In this document: one piece after another, positions 1 to 43,009 of the stretch
How positions within the stretch are numbered: position 1 is the first letter of the stretch
How the letters are laid out: each line of letters begins with the position of its first letter
Source of the DNA: Cristatella mucedo
Taxonomy: Eukaryota; Bryozoa; Phylactolaemata; Cristatellidae
Reading direction: 5' to 3'
DNA length: 64,000 bases
Assembly (NCBI GenBank): GCA_009760855.2
Contig: WPIO01000027.1
Location: 3,838,501 to 3,902,500 of the forward strand
Translations under genes and position numbers: made by a program
The notes under the pieces: model-generated
What the model was told of the DNA's origin: nothing
Database searches by the model: none
Seen by the model: the letters and a program-made list of their open reading frames with translations, nothing else

Positions 1-517
1 AACCAAGTCACGGTTAGCCACACGATTTGTTCTATAAGCAAGCACAGTAGAGATTAAACACAATACTGCAACACATCATGCAATTGATGAAATTCAGACA
101 GCAGATGTCCAAGGACATAACATAATATGACCTGGTTAATCCGACAAAGCTCCAAAACTTAGGCTAAGTGACTTATGAGCTCAAATATTGAACCAGTACT
201 ATTGATTTATGGTCCAAAAGTATGGGGGGGGGGGTGGAGTCCTCATACTCAACCTTGAAACTTACACATATATCTTATCTTTATCTGTCACGTACTGCAG
301 TGACTCATCAACACTGAAGACCTTATGGAACTTGTTGTTATATACGTCGGTGACGATCAGCTATGACGAAAAAGAATCCAGGTTTAATCCACAAATTAAT
401 TAACCAGACTAGAGAGCAAGATACAGAGTTGTAGGCACGTTTGTGCAAGGTATTCAATGCACAAACAGATTCGGCAAGAAAGCGCAGCACAAACTTAACA
501 AGTGCTAGTGCGGTTAC

Positions 518-31979
<31,462 letters not shown>

Positions 31980-32279
31980 GTCAATACATCTACAAGAGTA
32001 AAAGAATTATGAGCAGACGCACTCTACTGGCACTCAGAGTTTGGTCATTGCATATGCTGACAACGGCAAAGCCAAGAGGTATTGCAAATTGTAAACGTAT
32101 GGTGTAAAACAAGCCGCTGCTCACTGCAGGAAAACCTAGCGTTTTTAAGTAAGGCACGGGGGTAGTTTCACCCCTCAGTTCAGTTAGTCCCCTGAAAACG
32201 GCAGATACGCACACATTCCAGTCTTCACATTTCAGTTCATTTCAGTCACATTTCAGTCTTATCAATACCACTCTCTCAG

Positions 32280-33150
32280 CCACGAAGAGGAAATAATCCA
32301 ACCCCGGGCGCCGGGACATAGCTACGCGAGCCTCCCACCGAAAACAGCAAGCAGTAGGACTGTGCGTTTTCTTCCTCAAAAACATTGGCTTCCTCAGCAC
32401 CCGATGAGCTCGGACAGGCGGATTTAGCGTGCGCGACGCTGTCCGAGTTTCCAGCTCGGTTTGGAAGCGAGAGTGCCCGGCGGACTAGGGCCCTACTGCG
32501 CACGAGCAACAAAGCTTCACTCTCGGCTAAAAAAACCTCGTCCGGAATGCAAATACGGCTGAACGGAGGGCAAGGCCGCAGTCGACGGCGCCGGGCGAGC
32601 TCGCTGAACGCTAGGGCCGGGCGTCAACCGGTAGTGACAGGCCGTAACAGCAAACTAAACGCGCGGTACGCCCGAGTTTGCAGAGGGGCGGGGATGTGTT
32701 CGAAATATACGGACGCGGAAATACAACGGGCGAGACAAGCAAACGTCCGTCTGATTGTGGTCCGACGAGTCGCCTCCCAGTTCACGGACGGTTCGCTGGC
32801 CAGAGCCCGTACATCTCGAACACCGGCGAGCGGAAACGCACTGGTGGACTGAGAAGCAACGGCGTTGGGACGGCGGCGAATAGGGCTGCACTTGAAGGTA
32901 CAAGCGGGGCGGCGGCAGCCCACTACCCAACTCGATAAGCACGCACGCGCGGATCGGACGAGCAGGGCGGATAGGCAGGAAACTTAAGGCATACACGTCA
33001 GCTATTAGTAGTAAGCTATCTATATGGGTTCAGAAGAAAAAAGAATGCACACACAACTCGACTATCGGCCCAAAATGCATGGCTGTACAGTATCCACCTG
33101 CGTTGGCTAATCCACGATGAGCAAGACCCTGCAGCTGAGCGGGCCCGGCG
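32280..33150 (-). promoter_or_regulatory. CpG-rich patch upstream of the USP coding start, candidate promoter and non-coding first exon
   Basis: This stretch has by far the densest CpG in the USP neighbourhood (for example 'cgtacgcccgag'-type runs around 32600-32960). It begins about 300 bases upstream of the first coding exon, whose acceptor at 31991-31990 implies an earlier exon. Open frames on both strands here are a by-product of high GC. No TATA box or clear donor was found. It could serve a divergent plus-strand transcript. Confidence 0.45.
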
Positions 33151-33650
33151 AGACGACGCGTTAAAAGTCAGTCAGTATGTTTTCCGCAGTTGAACTCACT
33201 AATATTTAATAGAAATACTTAGTATTAATTATATTATAAAAATATCACTTAAACTATACTTGCATTCAACGCAGTGTACGAGAAGAGGATGCTAGCTGTC
33301 ACGTGGGAGGTTCTCACCCCGCCCTTCGGCTGCGGTCAGTCTTAAGGATCGCCTATCGGTGATCCGAATCTTACTGAAGCAGAGATTCCCTTCTGAGACG
33401 TGCTTACTATTTTACAGCCTGCTTAAGCTGAATTTAGTCTGTCTTAAATTCTTCTCTTATTTCTCAAGTTCTTTTAGTGCGTTTACGGTGTATGCACGAG
33501 CGAAGGGAACTACACACCTCTCCCTACGACAGCAAGCCCACCTCATATTACTTCAGGACCGTCTTTGGCCTGTGCGAGGCCCCAGGGAAACCTGGCTGCT
33601 TGCAGGGCGTCCGGATGAGTCCAGCTGCCTAGCCCATGAAGTCACCCGTG
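33000..33650. other. Intergenic stretch, no recognised gene
   Basis: An AT-rich segment (33180-33260) followed by moderately GC-rich DNA. No domain seen in any frame. Confidence 0.4.
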
Positions 33651-33659
33651 ACAAACTTT

Positions 33660-34618
33660 CATCAGTTGCAGCACAGCGTCAGTCTGGTTCAATTTTATGG
33701 CGCAGATGAACTGCTCGGCTGAAAAACTTTTGTCCTCGAGCAGGGAGCAAGACGTGCAGCCGTTTGGTGAGATAGGAAGAGCTTAACGCGAGTCGGATTG
33801 TTTAATAGCTGGAGCATCCTGCTCCCCGCAGGAGCGGTTGATTGATATCGGTTGACCTGTCGAACCTATTGTTCCGGCCAGTGGGTCGTCGTCGCCTCCG
33901 TCAGTCGGCTGACAGTGTTGGGACTAGTTCTTCTCTTGGAACGATGGAAGCCGGCGAGCTGTTCAGAACAGCGATCGACAAGACAGAGCGAGTCAGCACC
34001 AGGAGAATTCGGTGGACGCCACTGAATACGGTTCTACAACGCCGTGGCTCGCATCTTGTGCTTGCTTGTAGGCCGGCGAGACGTTCCGGCATAGAATTTG
34101 CAGCTGCGAGCTGGAAGCAGTCCGGTGCAGTGGAGAGGAGGCATTTCTTCGTAGGCAAAAAGGTCCCCAGTATTCGTGCCTTTGCGAAGGTGGAGGCTGA
34201 ATCCTAGTTCTCCGGTCGGGGTTTGGGTTCCTGTTGTTCGGGACCCCTCCGTCTATTTGGGTCGTTTCCCACTATAGACGTGGTTAACCTAAGTGCGGGG
34301 ACGTATTTCCTACGTAAGAGTGTGTGTGCTGTTGAGAGCCTGCGATGAGTGCGAAGACAAAACTGAGGAGCACGAGCAGCGACGTTGTGCGATTGCGAAT
34401 AAAGCTCATTAATATTCAGTCCTATTCGTGTATGTCTCCCTTTACAATTCAAGGCACGAACTCACGACCCCGTAGTAACGGTAAGTAGGTTGGCGCCAAA
34501 AAAGCTCTTTCTCGTGACCATCTCTTATTTCGTGTAGAGGCGCACCGAATTCAGCAATAGGCTACTGTGCTTGGTATGAGGCAGGTTACACCTCCTTCGC
34601 CGAGCCTTCGGCGTTACA
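33660..34618 (+). mobile_element. LTR-like element, copy 1 (5' limit uncertain)
   Basis: Shares ordered blocks with 54396-55888: 'tttgtcctcgagcagggagc', 'gagaattcggtggacgccac', 'cctagttctccggtcgg', 'ccgtctatttgggtcgtttc', 'aagtgcggggacgtatttcc', a polyadenylation-like 'gaataaagctca', 'ttacaattcaaggcacgaac', and the end 'cgagccttcggcgttaca'. The terminal GGCGTTACA mirrors the 5' TGTAGCGCC of copy 2. No protein-coding domain. It reads best as a solo LTR or non-autonomous LTR element. Confidence 0.68.
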
Positions 34619-34949
34619 CATCAGTGACAAACTCACCGACAAAGCCGAAAATAATATGTCCGCATCAAAATTTACAAACTGCTGTCAGCCTTACAAACTC
34701 AATTAACAATCAAATTGGAAATTTATAGTTCTAGCTTTGCAAGACATTAATGCATATTCCACGTGCTGACTGCTGAAAGTTTGCTAAATGCGAATATGTC
34801 GAAATTTGAACATGTGTCAATGCAAAATAGCGGTGGATAATACGCTCATAGCCAACTTCTCTCAGAAGGCCCTGATCGATACTCAACAAGCTAAGCATGT
34901 TCAGACGCTCGTGCGGAATCGTTGATAGGAGTAGACTCTTATTAAGCTT

Positions 34950-35490
34950 TAGCTACCGGTCAAGCTACGGATCGACTTCAAGGTTCCGTCGCTCACTTTT
35001 AGGTCACTTCATTCTTTGGCTCTAGCCTATCTATCAGATCTACTCCCCCACCAGGCCAAGCATTGTACGACACGCTTTCCGGAATCTAGCAATTTACCAA
35101 TACCTCGTACAAACCTCAAATCCTTTGGAGACCATTGCCTTTAGTCCGTATGCTCCCAGAGCCTGGAACTCACTCCAGACTTGCATCGCAACATCCCCTG
35201 ACTTGACCACAGTTAAAAAGAACTTAAAAACGCACCTATTTATGACAGAACTTAGTGGATGCTTGCGATTCGTCCTTTATGTGCTTGTGCGTGCTGACTC
35301 TGTGCATACTGCCACTAACCACACTTGCATGCTGAACCTGTGTATGTCACCCCTAACCATGTTATTCGAATTGTTTAGCAAGCACGATATTACTCACCAT
35401 TCAATAGCGTTTCCCTTTGCAGCAAACGTAAAGCGCCTAGAAAGAGATTGAGTTCTCTGAGGGCGCTTTATCAAGTGCATTGTTATTATC
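34950..35490 (+). mobile_element. LINE-B 3' fragment inserted in the hAT fossil
   Basis: 'ccggtcaagctacggatcga', 'tctagcctatctatcagatc', 'cctcgtacaaacctcaaatc', 3' region and the hairpin 'cctagaaagagattgagttc'. It separates ERSFSEL from the last hAT block (NKSLLLSTIPHERL), which are adjacent in intact hAT proteins. Confidence 0.9.
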
Positions 35491-36444
35491 AGCTCGCTGA
35501 ATGACCGCTCGCCTGAGCAGTTCGGCAGCGTGAGGCAAAGGAAAATGTGCAGCGCGATTCGTGGGTTCACAGACGTGCTACGTCGGTCATTATCAAGGAC
35601 GAAGCGGTACAAGATCATGCTGCAGATTGTAGCATTATCAGGATCGTCATTCTCACCTTCCTCTAGATCGTCTGACTCCAACGCCTGCAATGCTTCTTTA
35701 CCCAACTTTTTCTTGCAGAGCTGCCTTGAATTGAAGCAACTCTATCACCAGTGCAGACTGCAGTTCGGAGGCATAGCGACGTGAGAGAACAAATGTGCTG
35801 CACTTTCTCAAATTTCTTCATCAGAAAGTGATGAAATTTTACGCAAGAAAGCAGATTAATCGAACTATGATTCAACATATGCTTCCTTGCACTTCGACAG
35901 TGCAGCAGCAACGCTGTCAATGATATTGATGAATGTCAGCACGGAATTTATCAAGTGTTTGCAACTCAATCTCAGTGTCCACGCCAGAACTTGGCATATC
36001 TACTATTTTGTCTGCCTACTGGCTGGCTGAGATCAGCCAGATAGTTTACACACTATGACAGGTGGTAGCCATGTGCTTCCAAGGGGTTGAACTGTTCACG
36101 TAGGCTTTGGACGTAATTTGAAGTGAGTCGTGTATCGCAGCGACACAATTCAAATTTTGATCAGCTGACTGCATTGACCTGTGGCTGACTTGGAATCTTA
36201 CGAAAACCTTCTGCCAGAAAGCAGCCATCATGCCAGAATCAAGGCACTGTATTCGATTGTGCCATCCTTTGGACTTTTTGTCACGGACCTTGTGGTAGCC
36301 CGCTTTGTCTTCCACATTTTCCTGCAGAGCTTCGACAATATTCTCATACCAGAATATTTACCCATCGAATCGTACTGACCACTGTATGTCGAACAGTCTT
36401 TTGAGTGTTATCTGGAATGCAGTCTGTTTCAGGTTGTCAAGGAT

Positions 36445-38213
36445 GGCCCGTCGTGCTTGTCGTTCGGTTCACGAACGCAGAGAGCCAGCTGATGACCAAC
36501 ACCAACAGTTTGTTGTACGACGCACGGACCAGATGGGAGCACGAGTTCCTTCGCCCCTCTCTCAAACTCGAGTCCCCTCTCCTCTAGCACGGCTGTTCCC
36601 TGGCCGACCCCGATGATTCATCTGAGGATGACCGCAGCTGTGCATCGGCTGACCATGGTGAATTCACTATCTGTTCACTAGTGGGTTACCGGCCTGTGTC
36701 CACGCCACATCACAGGCAGATCGCAGCCGTGCATATCGGCATAGCAGCCAACATTAATAGCTGACCCTACAGGCAGGCTGGCAACCTTACAGCCGCTCGC
36801 AGGGAGGCTGGCTGGTGCGCGGCCTTTCGCGACCAGCCAGCAACGTGGGCCACCGCCATCGTCACCGAGATGACTTCAAAAAGCCACCGTTCTGCGGACC
36901 TCGGCCGCCGTCGCTCCACCAGCTTCTGCTGATTCTGCCGCTGCCGCTTCTCCGACCTTGGCGGCTGCTTCTCCAGCCTGCACAGCTTCTCCGTCGTGTG
37001 CAGACCCTCCGGCCTGCACAGCCTCCCTGGCCTGCGTAGCCTCTGTCCTGCGTAGCCTTTCCGACCTTTGCAGACTCCACGGCCCGCACAGCCCCTCCGT
37101 TCTGAGCAGACACCCCGTGTGGTGGCGCAGCGTCTCCGGCCCGCTCGGACTCTCCGGCTTGTGCAGGGCCGCTACCCACGGGCTTGCCGCGGCCAACGTT
37201 GCCTTCATGGCTTTCGCTTCGTCGTAGGCCATTGTCTATCTGGCGGACGCTACCGCCTCTCTCGCGGACGCTGTCGACACTGTCGTGGATGCCGTCGACA
37301 CTCTCGCGGACGCCGCAAACTCTTGTGCGAACTCTCGTACGGACGCGCGGACTTTCTCGCGGACGCCGCCGACTCTCGCGTAGACGCGAGAAGGCCCGCC
37401 TTGCATCGCAAAGAGCAAAACAAGTGCCACTGACTCGGTTCTTAGCGACTTTTCTCGATCTCCCTCTGGAAGTTCAGCAGCCAGCCAACGAAGTCTCCGA
37501 AGCCATCGAAGCTTTGGAACGCTGCAAAGACATCTCCAAGGGCGTCATTGGCTCAATTTTCAAGAATAGCGGGCCTTCACGTTTGCCTCGAGGCTACCGC
37601 AGGCAGTGCAAGATGACTACGCCAAGCTTCGTGAGACGCTAGTGAGAGCATTCACCTGGCCGGCCGATAGAGCGCGATTGTTGCATGCTGATCGGGTAAA
37701 GGCTGGTCTGACTGAGAGGGCCGACAGTAGTGACTGGAAGCGGCAGCAGCAATCACCGACGGTGTGCCGGGCGACAGAGGTTTGCCAGGCTGCCACACGG
37801 TGGCAGCAGGCAACGGCTCTCAAAGCAGTAGCGGTTGGTCAGGCGGCAACGACGGTTGTGTGAGGCAACGGACAGCGGTGGGGCTGAGGAAACAGGCAGT
37901 GAGGCGGCGCATAGAGAGGCGGCGGCATCCGCGAGGGAGGCGGCGGCGTCCGCGAGGAAGGTGGTGGCTTCGACGAGGGATGTGGCGGCGTCGGCGATAG
38001 AGGGAACGGCGGCCGCGCGAGAGTCGGCGGCGTCTGCGCGAGAGCTTGTGGCATCTGCGAGAGTATCGACGGCGTCCACGAGTGTCGACAGCGTCTGCGA
38101 GAGAGGCAGTAGCGTCCGCCAGAGAGGCAATAGCCTTCGATGAAGCGAAAGCCATGAAGGCTACGCTACCACGCGACAAGCCGGTGGGTTGCGGCCCTGC
38201 ACAGGCCGTTTGA
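36445..38213. mobile_element. GC-rich element with a long internal inverted repeat, inserted in the hAT fossil
   Basis: The hAT reading stops near 38215 and resumes near 36440. The insert contains arms 37165-37395 and 37900-38213, which are reverse complements with mismatches (for example 'ccttcatggctttcgcttcg' against its complement at about 38140). Between them, 37590-37720 reads LPQAVQDDYAKLRETLVRAF, resembling a retroelement Gag segment. The arms encode degenerate Ala-Ser-Leu-Ala-Asp repeats in one frame because of a GC-rich tandem unit ('gcggacgc'). 36455-36720 is related in inverted orientation to 41110-41334. Probably a retroelement derivative; class uncertain. Confidence 0.6.
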
Positions 38214-39349
38214 GCCAGCAAAAACGTGCGCAGTCGTCGGGCAAAGTCAAAGAACGCACACTGAGCAACGAGAATCAAGGAAGGTCTTAACTGGTTATGT
38301 AGTTAGTATGAGCGTCTACCTGCCATATAAGAGCCTGCATACCCCTGTATTAGCCGCAACGTTGCTAGCATTGTTATGCAACTGCCCAGCACAATCGGCA
38401 ATATTAATCTCCAGCTGTGCAGAAGCTGAAGCAGGCTGTCTGCAAGCTAATAACCTTTGTGACCTTGCTGAGGTAAAATACGAGAAGCCGCTTAACTAGA
38501 CCAGATGGTAATACGTAACGAATAATCACTCTCAGCTGATCCTGATATGCTATATCGGGCATCGAATCAACTGAGATCGAGAAGTACTTGGTAGACTGAA
38601 CTTTGGCCTTAATCCGATCGGCAACTCACTGGTAAATTAGCTGAATTGGTTGATTGCAGATGTAGGCAGATAGGTATGAAGTGTGTTCTTTACGCTTGTT
38701 AGGAAGCATCTGCAGGTGTTGCACCATGAGGGGATACAATTGTGATGGAAGTTCAATTATTCCCAAATAATTACCATTGTGGGAGAGCCAACAATCTGGC
38801 TATCACCTCTAAAGGCCAAGCCACGTTCAGATAAAAAGGAAATATTTTCAAACCACAGCTCGAGAGCTGCACTTCACACACTCACGCTGCTTTATTAGTG
38901 CCTAATCAACACGTTTCACAGTGTCACGTCGCATTAGCAGTTTAATCACGGATGCCCCATAAGTAGAACTGATCTCGTGCTCCTTGATTTGTGGCTTATG
39001 GTTCCAGTTGCAAAAACCTTTGGTGCCGAAGGTTATAACTTCTGTTGACATTGGCTTGCATGGAAAGCAAAATAGACAAAGCTTAGGTATTGAATAGCAA
39101 TGCCAGTCACAATCAATTTGTTCCCTCAACAGAGGACGAGTTGTTTTGAATGGGTTACGTGAGCATTTTCTTGCTTTTCCACCAGCTACAAATCTGGCTG
39201 GAGCGAAATCAGAGTCCCAATGGGCACATTGCGCAATACCTGCTATCACCCAGTAATACTCGCATGTCGTCGAATATCTCGATGGACCATTTGCTGAGGT
39301 CGGTAGAGCAGCAGACAGTAGACAGACACTGAACTGAAACATCACCACG

Positions 39350-39710
39350 TTCTAGAAACTCGTTAACTCCTGTTGCAAGTCTTCTGCCTGCTGGAATGGC
39401 AGACGGCCCACTTGCATTTTCTCTCCAGTTTTAACTGCTGTATGATTTACGTTGGCCGTCGCAGTCATTGAAGCTTTGACGTTTATTCTGTTATGTCTGA
39501 GTATTTTTGTGAAAAGTCGCACACCAGAAAACAGAATCAACAATACAGCAGGCAATGTGTAAAAATTGTAGAAAGTCACGCAGGAACTCACGTCCGCCAT
39601 GACCGATCCTAGCCCCAGATAATCTCAAAGTTAACCATTGAGTCCACTGTTCTTCTTCTTCAACCTTTTGCCTATGTAGTACGCTCATACGGTACAGGTG
39701 ACCCAAAACC
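39350..39710 (-). repeat. Repeat related to 41330-41700, minus strand
   Basis: The minus-strand frame EEEQWTQWLTLRLSGARIGH, then GREFLRDFLQF and CCIVDSVFWCATFHKNTQT, corresponds in other frames to 41650-41500 (IVDSIF-CATAHTNTHT). It lies just upstream of the hAT zinc-finger block and could be the hAT 5' region or a separate element. Confidence 0.5.
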
Positions 39711-39716
39711 TTTTCT

Positions 39717-39870
39717 GCCGAGCTGGTTTGGTCCAGCGGTTAAGTTGCTCGCCCCCGCCAAGGTCTGGCTGAGGTCGTAGGCTCGAGTCCGAGGCATATG
39801 TGAAGCGCCTGAATAGAGACTAAGTTGTTTTGGGGTGCTATACAAATGAATCATGCATTTATGCTTCCCA
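39717..39870 (+). repeat. SINE-2 copy
   Basis: 'gccgagctggtttggtcc', 'agcggttaagttgctcgcc', 'aggctcgagtcc' and the shared tail 'cctgaatagagactaagttg'. Lies just right of the minus-strand repeat at 39350-39710. Confidence 0.78.
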
Positions 39871-39999
39871 CGAGAAGGTGATTGCGTATCGGTTAGCTTC
39901 TGAAAGGACAGCCAAGAAAGTGAGAAGCGCAATAAAGTTTGGAGTGGAAATCTGGCAAGAGAAAGCAAAACAAAGCATAAGTTGACATGCGGTATGTAA

Positions 40000-40980
40000 A
40001 CAAGTTCTTACTGACATGGAGGCTACCTTACCGCTGCTCGGAGGAGGCTCACCAAAGCATTGCCTTTGGTGACCAGCCGCCTATTTAGGCTACCAGCTTT
40101 AAGGCATAGCTAGTGCCATTTTCCTATGCCCAGAGATTCGACACCTGCCTCTTCCCTCCGATGCACAGGTGTCGAATGTCCCCGTTGCATTGACGGCTGC
40201 TTTCATGTCGTATTCTCTAATCGCCACAATAGCAGTCCTGGCTGAACCAACCGGCGTCGTGGCAGCTCCGACCTCGACCCCGACCTGAACTAGCGCTGAC
40301 CGGCACTGACCGCAGTCGCAGTGATAACTAATGTCGAAGTGCATGCCAGCGCCGCAGCGCTTGCCGGCACCATAGGGCTTGCCATCGTTGAAATGCTGAT
40401 CACCATTGCAGCCGTCTCGCTACCCGTCCTCCCCCTCCGTCGTCTCGGTAACCTCCACAACTACTACCTTCGGGCGGACCTCTGTTACCGTCTGGCGGGG
40501 AGCAATTTTTCGGACTGGACCCTTCCGGGCCTCCACCTCGCCATCTCGCCCGCCACCGTTTTGCCGACCACTTGCACCTCGTGGACCACATCTTCTGCTG
40601 TTTCAAAAACAGCCGACTCACGGGCCCCTAACTTCGAAGGCCCAAGTACGCCATAATAAATCTCGTTCCAGTTATTGCTGCTTCTCCACCGACACCAGCT
40701 GCCAGCAGCTGCCGCACTAAAAATGTCGTGGCACGTGCACTTGTGGCCCAAACAAAACAGGCAGACAACATTCATTACATTAATACAGTTGGCATTGAAA
40801 CTAGCGAAGATGCCGCCTGAGCAGGAGTGTATACCGAATATGTAGCAAATAGCAGGCACAGAGGCAGATGAAGGCGGAAGAGTCTTCCTGACAAGTGCAA
40901 CAATGTCCTGTAGTGGAAGTTTACGCAGAGGTACCTCAAGATTGAGCATGGTGTAGTTCGTATGTACGTATGTATGTATA
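40000..40980. other. GC-rich unassigned stretch
   Basis: Parts (for example 'ctaccttaccgctgctcgg', 'ggtgaccagccgcctattt' near 40025-40090) resemble 36770-36840 inside the GC-rich insert. The rest shows no domain. It is likely retroelement debris. Confidence 0.4.
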
Positions 40981-40984
40981 TATT

Positions 40985-41590
40985 TTATGGCGGCTCCTGA
41001 CTTGTGACCGTAAGGTCAAGGGAGCGTGTAGTTTGTATGTATGTATTGTATGTCTGATAAGCCACTGGTGAGCTGTTAGAAGCACCACCGAGAGGGGCCG
41101 GTGCACAGCTGTGGTCCGCCTTTGATGTGGCATGGACCAGCTGGTGGCCAGATGGTGGATTCACCATCAGGGTCGGCCGGTGCACAGTTGTGGTCGATGA
41201 GTCATCGGAGTCGACCAGGGGAGGGCAGTCGTCCGAGGGCAGGGGCTGAGGGGAGCCGTGCGCTCTTCGGCTCCGTGCGTTAGTAATAAACTGTCGGTGT
41301 TGGGCATCGGCTGTCTGTCTGCTGTGCGAACACATGGAATACTCCTCACCCCGAAGGATGCTTATGAGCATTACCTTTAGTCCTGTGAAATAAGTTTCTC
41401 CTGGCAATTCTATCCTCTCAGTCATTGCAACGTAGTCTGCATATGTCTGCTTCCCGGAGCTCTCGTACCAGATCCTGCCGCATTCCACGCACCGTATTTT
41501 CTGGTCGTTATTCCCATCGCCATTGTTTTGTATGAGTATTTGTGTGAGCAGTCGCACACTAGAAGATCGAATCGACAATATGGCCGGCAT
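40985..41590 (-). other. 201-codon open frame, unrecognised, in repeat DNA
   Basis: Open from an ATG at 41590 for 201 codons. The N-terminal part (CVECGRIWYE, YADYVAMTERIELPGETYF) has a CxxC pair. The C-terminal part overlaps a segment related to 36455-36720, so at least half is repeat DNA. The plus strand of 41110-41334 starts TGTGG and ends ACACA with an internal 'taataaactgtc', consistent with a short solo LTR. I do not assign a function. Confidence 0.4.
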
Positions 41591-41707
41591 TATAGTTGCA
41601 GGAAGCCACGTAAAAGCTCACGACTGGCACGACCAATCCGCGAAGCGGAGAATCTCCAAGGTTGCTATTAGACTCAACGTGCTCCTACCTCAGCCTCCTG
41701 AGCTGGA

Positions 41708-42293
41708 GTGGTGACTATGAATATGGCTGCAAGGCTGGTCTTCAAGTCCCAGCGGTTTGAGCACGTGTCACCTCTGCTGAAAGAGCTAGGATGGTTGCCG
41801 GTTGAGCAAAGGATACAGAGCAAAGTTCTTACGCTGACCCACAAGGCCCGCCACGGCTTGGCTCCTTCGTACCTAGCTGAACTGCTGCATCAGTTTCAGC
41901 CTGTTCGCGCCCTCAGGTCCTGTCTGGACAATAAATTAGCTGTCCCATTCCTCCGCTTAAAGACCGTTGGCGACAGAAGCTTTAGCTCTGCAGGTCCTAG
42001 ACTGTGGAACTCGCTTCCACAATTCTTACGCAACGACATCTACTCTCCAACTGCCGACTATGGCATATCTTTTTCAGCGGTCCTGAACTGCTACTTCCAT
42101 GCTACTCACTACCTCAACTGCTCTCCTAACTCTGCTATGCTTCCCATTTTTTCTTTGTTGCGTGAGACGAAGTCTGTTGGCTACCGAATGCGTACCGAAA
42201 GCCGCCTAGGCTGTGAGTGTGCTATACAAAACTCTCCTGCATAACACCCACATGGTCTTTATGACTTTGTGGAGTTACTGACGGAGATACATG
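41708..42293 (+). mobile_element. LINE-A 3' end, best preserved copy
   Basis: An open frame of 178 codons (41708-42244) encodes the end of a non-LTR reverse transcriptase: LKELGWLPVEQRIQSKVLTL, HGLAPSYLAELLHQ, LDNKLAVPFLRLKTVGDRSF, SAGPRLWNSLPQFLRNDIYS, ending AIQNSPA. The 3' untranslated tail is 'ggtctttatgactttgtgga' then 'gttactgacggagatacat'. A family reference; not a host gene. Confidence 0.9.
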
Positions 42294-42326
42294 ATCCAGA
42301 GCTGATGTTTCCTTTCTATAGTATGT

Positions 42327-42780
<454 letters not shown>

Positions 42781-42784
42781 ACTA

Positions 42785-43005
42785 ATAACAATAATAATAC
42801 ATTTGTATAGCATCCTAAGACAACTCAATTTATTTCTGGGCAACTTATATTTGTTGAGTAGCGGCAGAAGAGCCTTGCCGGCTATCGCCACCGCTTGCAG
42901 TGGGCAATAAAGGATCGCCCACTGCAGGATTCGAACCCACGACCTCGGTTATGAAGATCTAGCCTCTTACATCCTGGGCTATAGTAGGTATCACGGCCGG
43001 CAATA
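42785..43005 (-). repeat. SINE-1 copy, long form with LINE-like tail
   Basis: Reverse order: ATT-type repeats and 'gtatagcatcctaagacaac' tail, 'gcggcagaagagccttgccg', 'ggattcgaacccacgacctc' B box, head ending 'atcacggccgg'. The tail resembles the SINE-2 and LINE-B 3' ends. Confidence 0.82.
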
Positions 43006-43009
43006 TTTG

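Larger units (their letters stand above)
34700..39350 (-). pseudogene. hAT transposase fossil with N-terminal TTF-type zinc finger (ZMYM1-like), twice interrupted
   Basis: Read from the right on the minus strand. At 39348-38902, a zinc-finger region with YSIPKLCLFCFPCKP and GFCNWNH. At about 38880-38540, a block matching 'GLAxRG...NxGNFLxLIELL...YLS...IxxxIKxxKYFSISxDSxPDixxQ'. At 38420-38310, DCAGQLHNNASNVAANTGVC. At 38280-38215, VAQCAFFDFARRL. At 36440-36300, LKRLFDIQWSVR. At 36260-36100, FWQKVFVRFQVS and LQSxDxxL-like sequence. At 35600-35495, IALHIFLCLTLPNCSGERSF, the hAT dimerisation motif. At 34950-34740, HERLNMLSLLSIDQGLL. A LINE-B piece (34950-35490) and a GC-rich element (36445-38213) interrupt it. 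Stops and frameshifts make it non-functional. Confidence 0.87.

Noticed and set aside
32385-32996. Overlapping open frames of 100-155 codons on both strands
   Set aside because: They arise from high GC content; there is no domain, and the two strands are equally open.
36862-38278. Several 100-150-codon frames with Ala-Asp-Leu-Ala-Ser repeats
   Set aside because: Produced by a GC-rich tandem unit present in inverted copies; open in most frames on both strands.
41708-42244. 178-codon frame as a host gene
   Set aside because: The same sequence recurs at six other places and its motifs are the C-terminus of a LINE reverse transcriptase.
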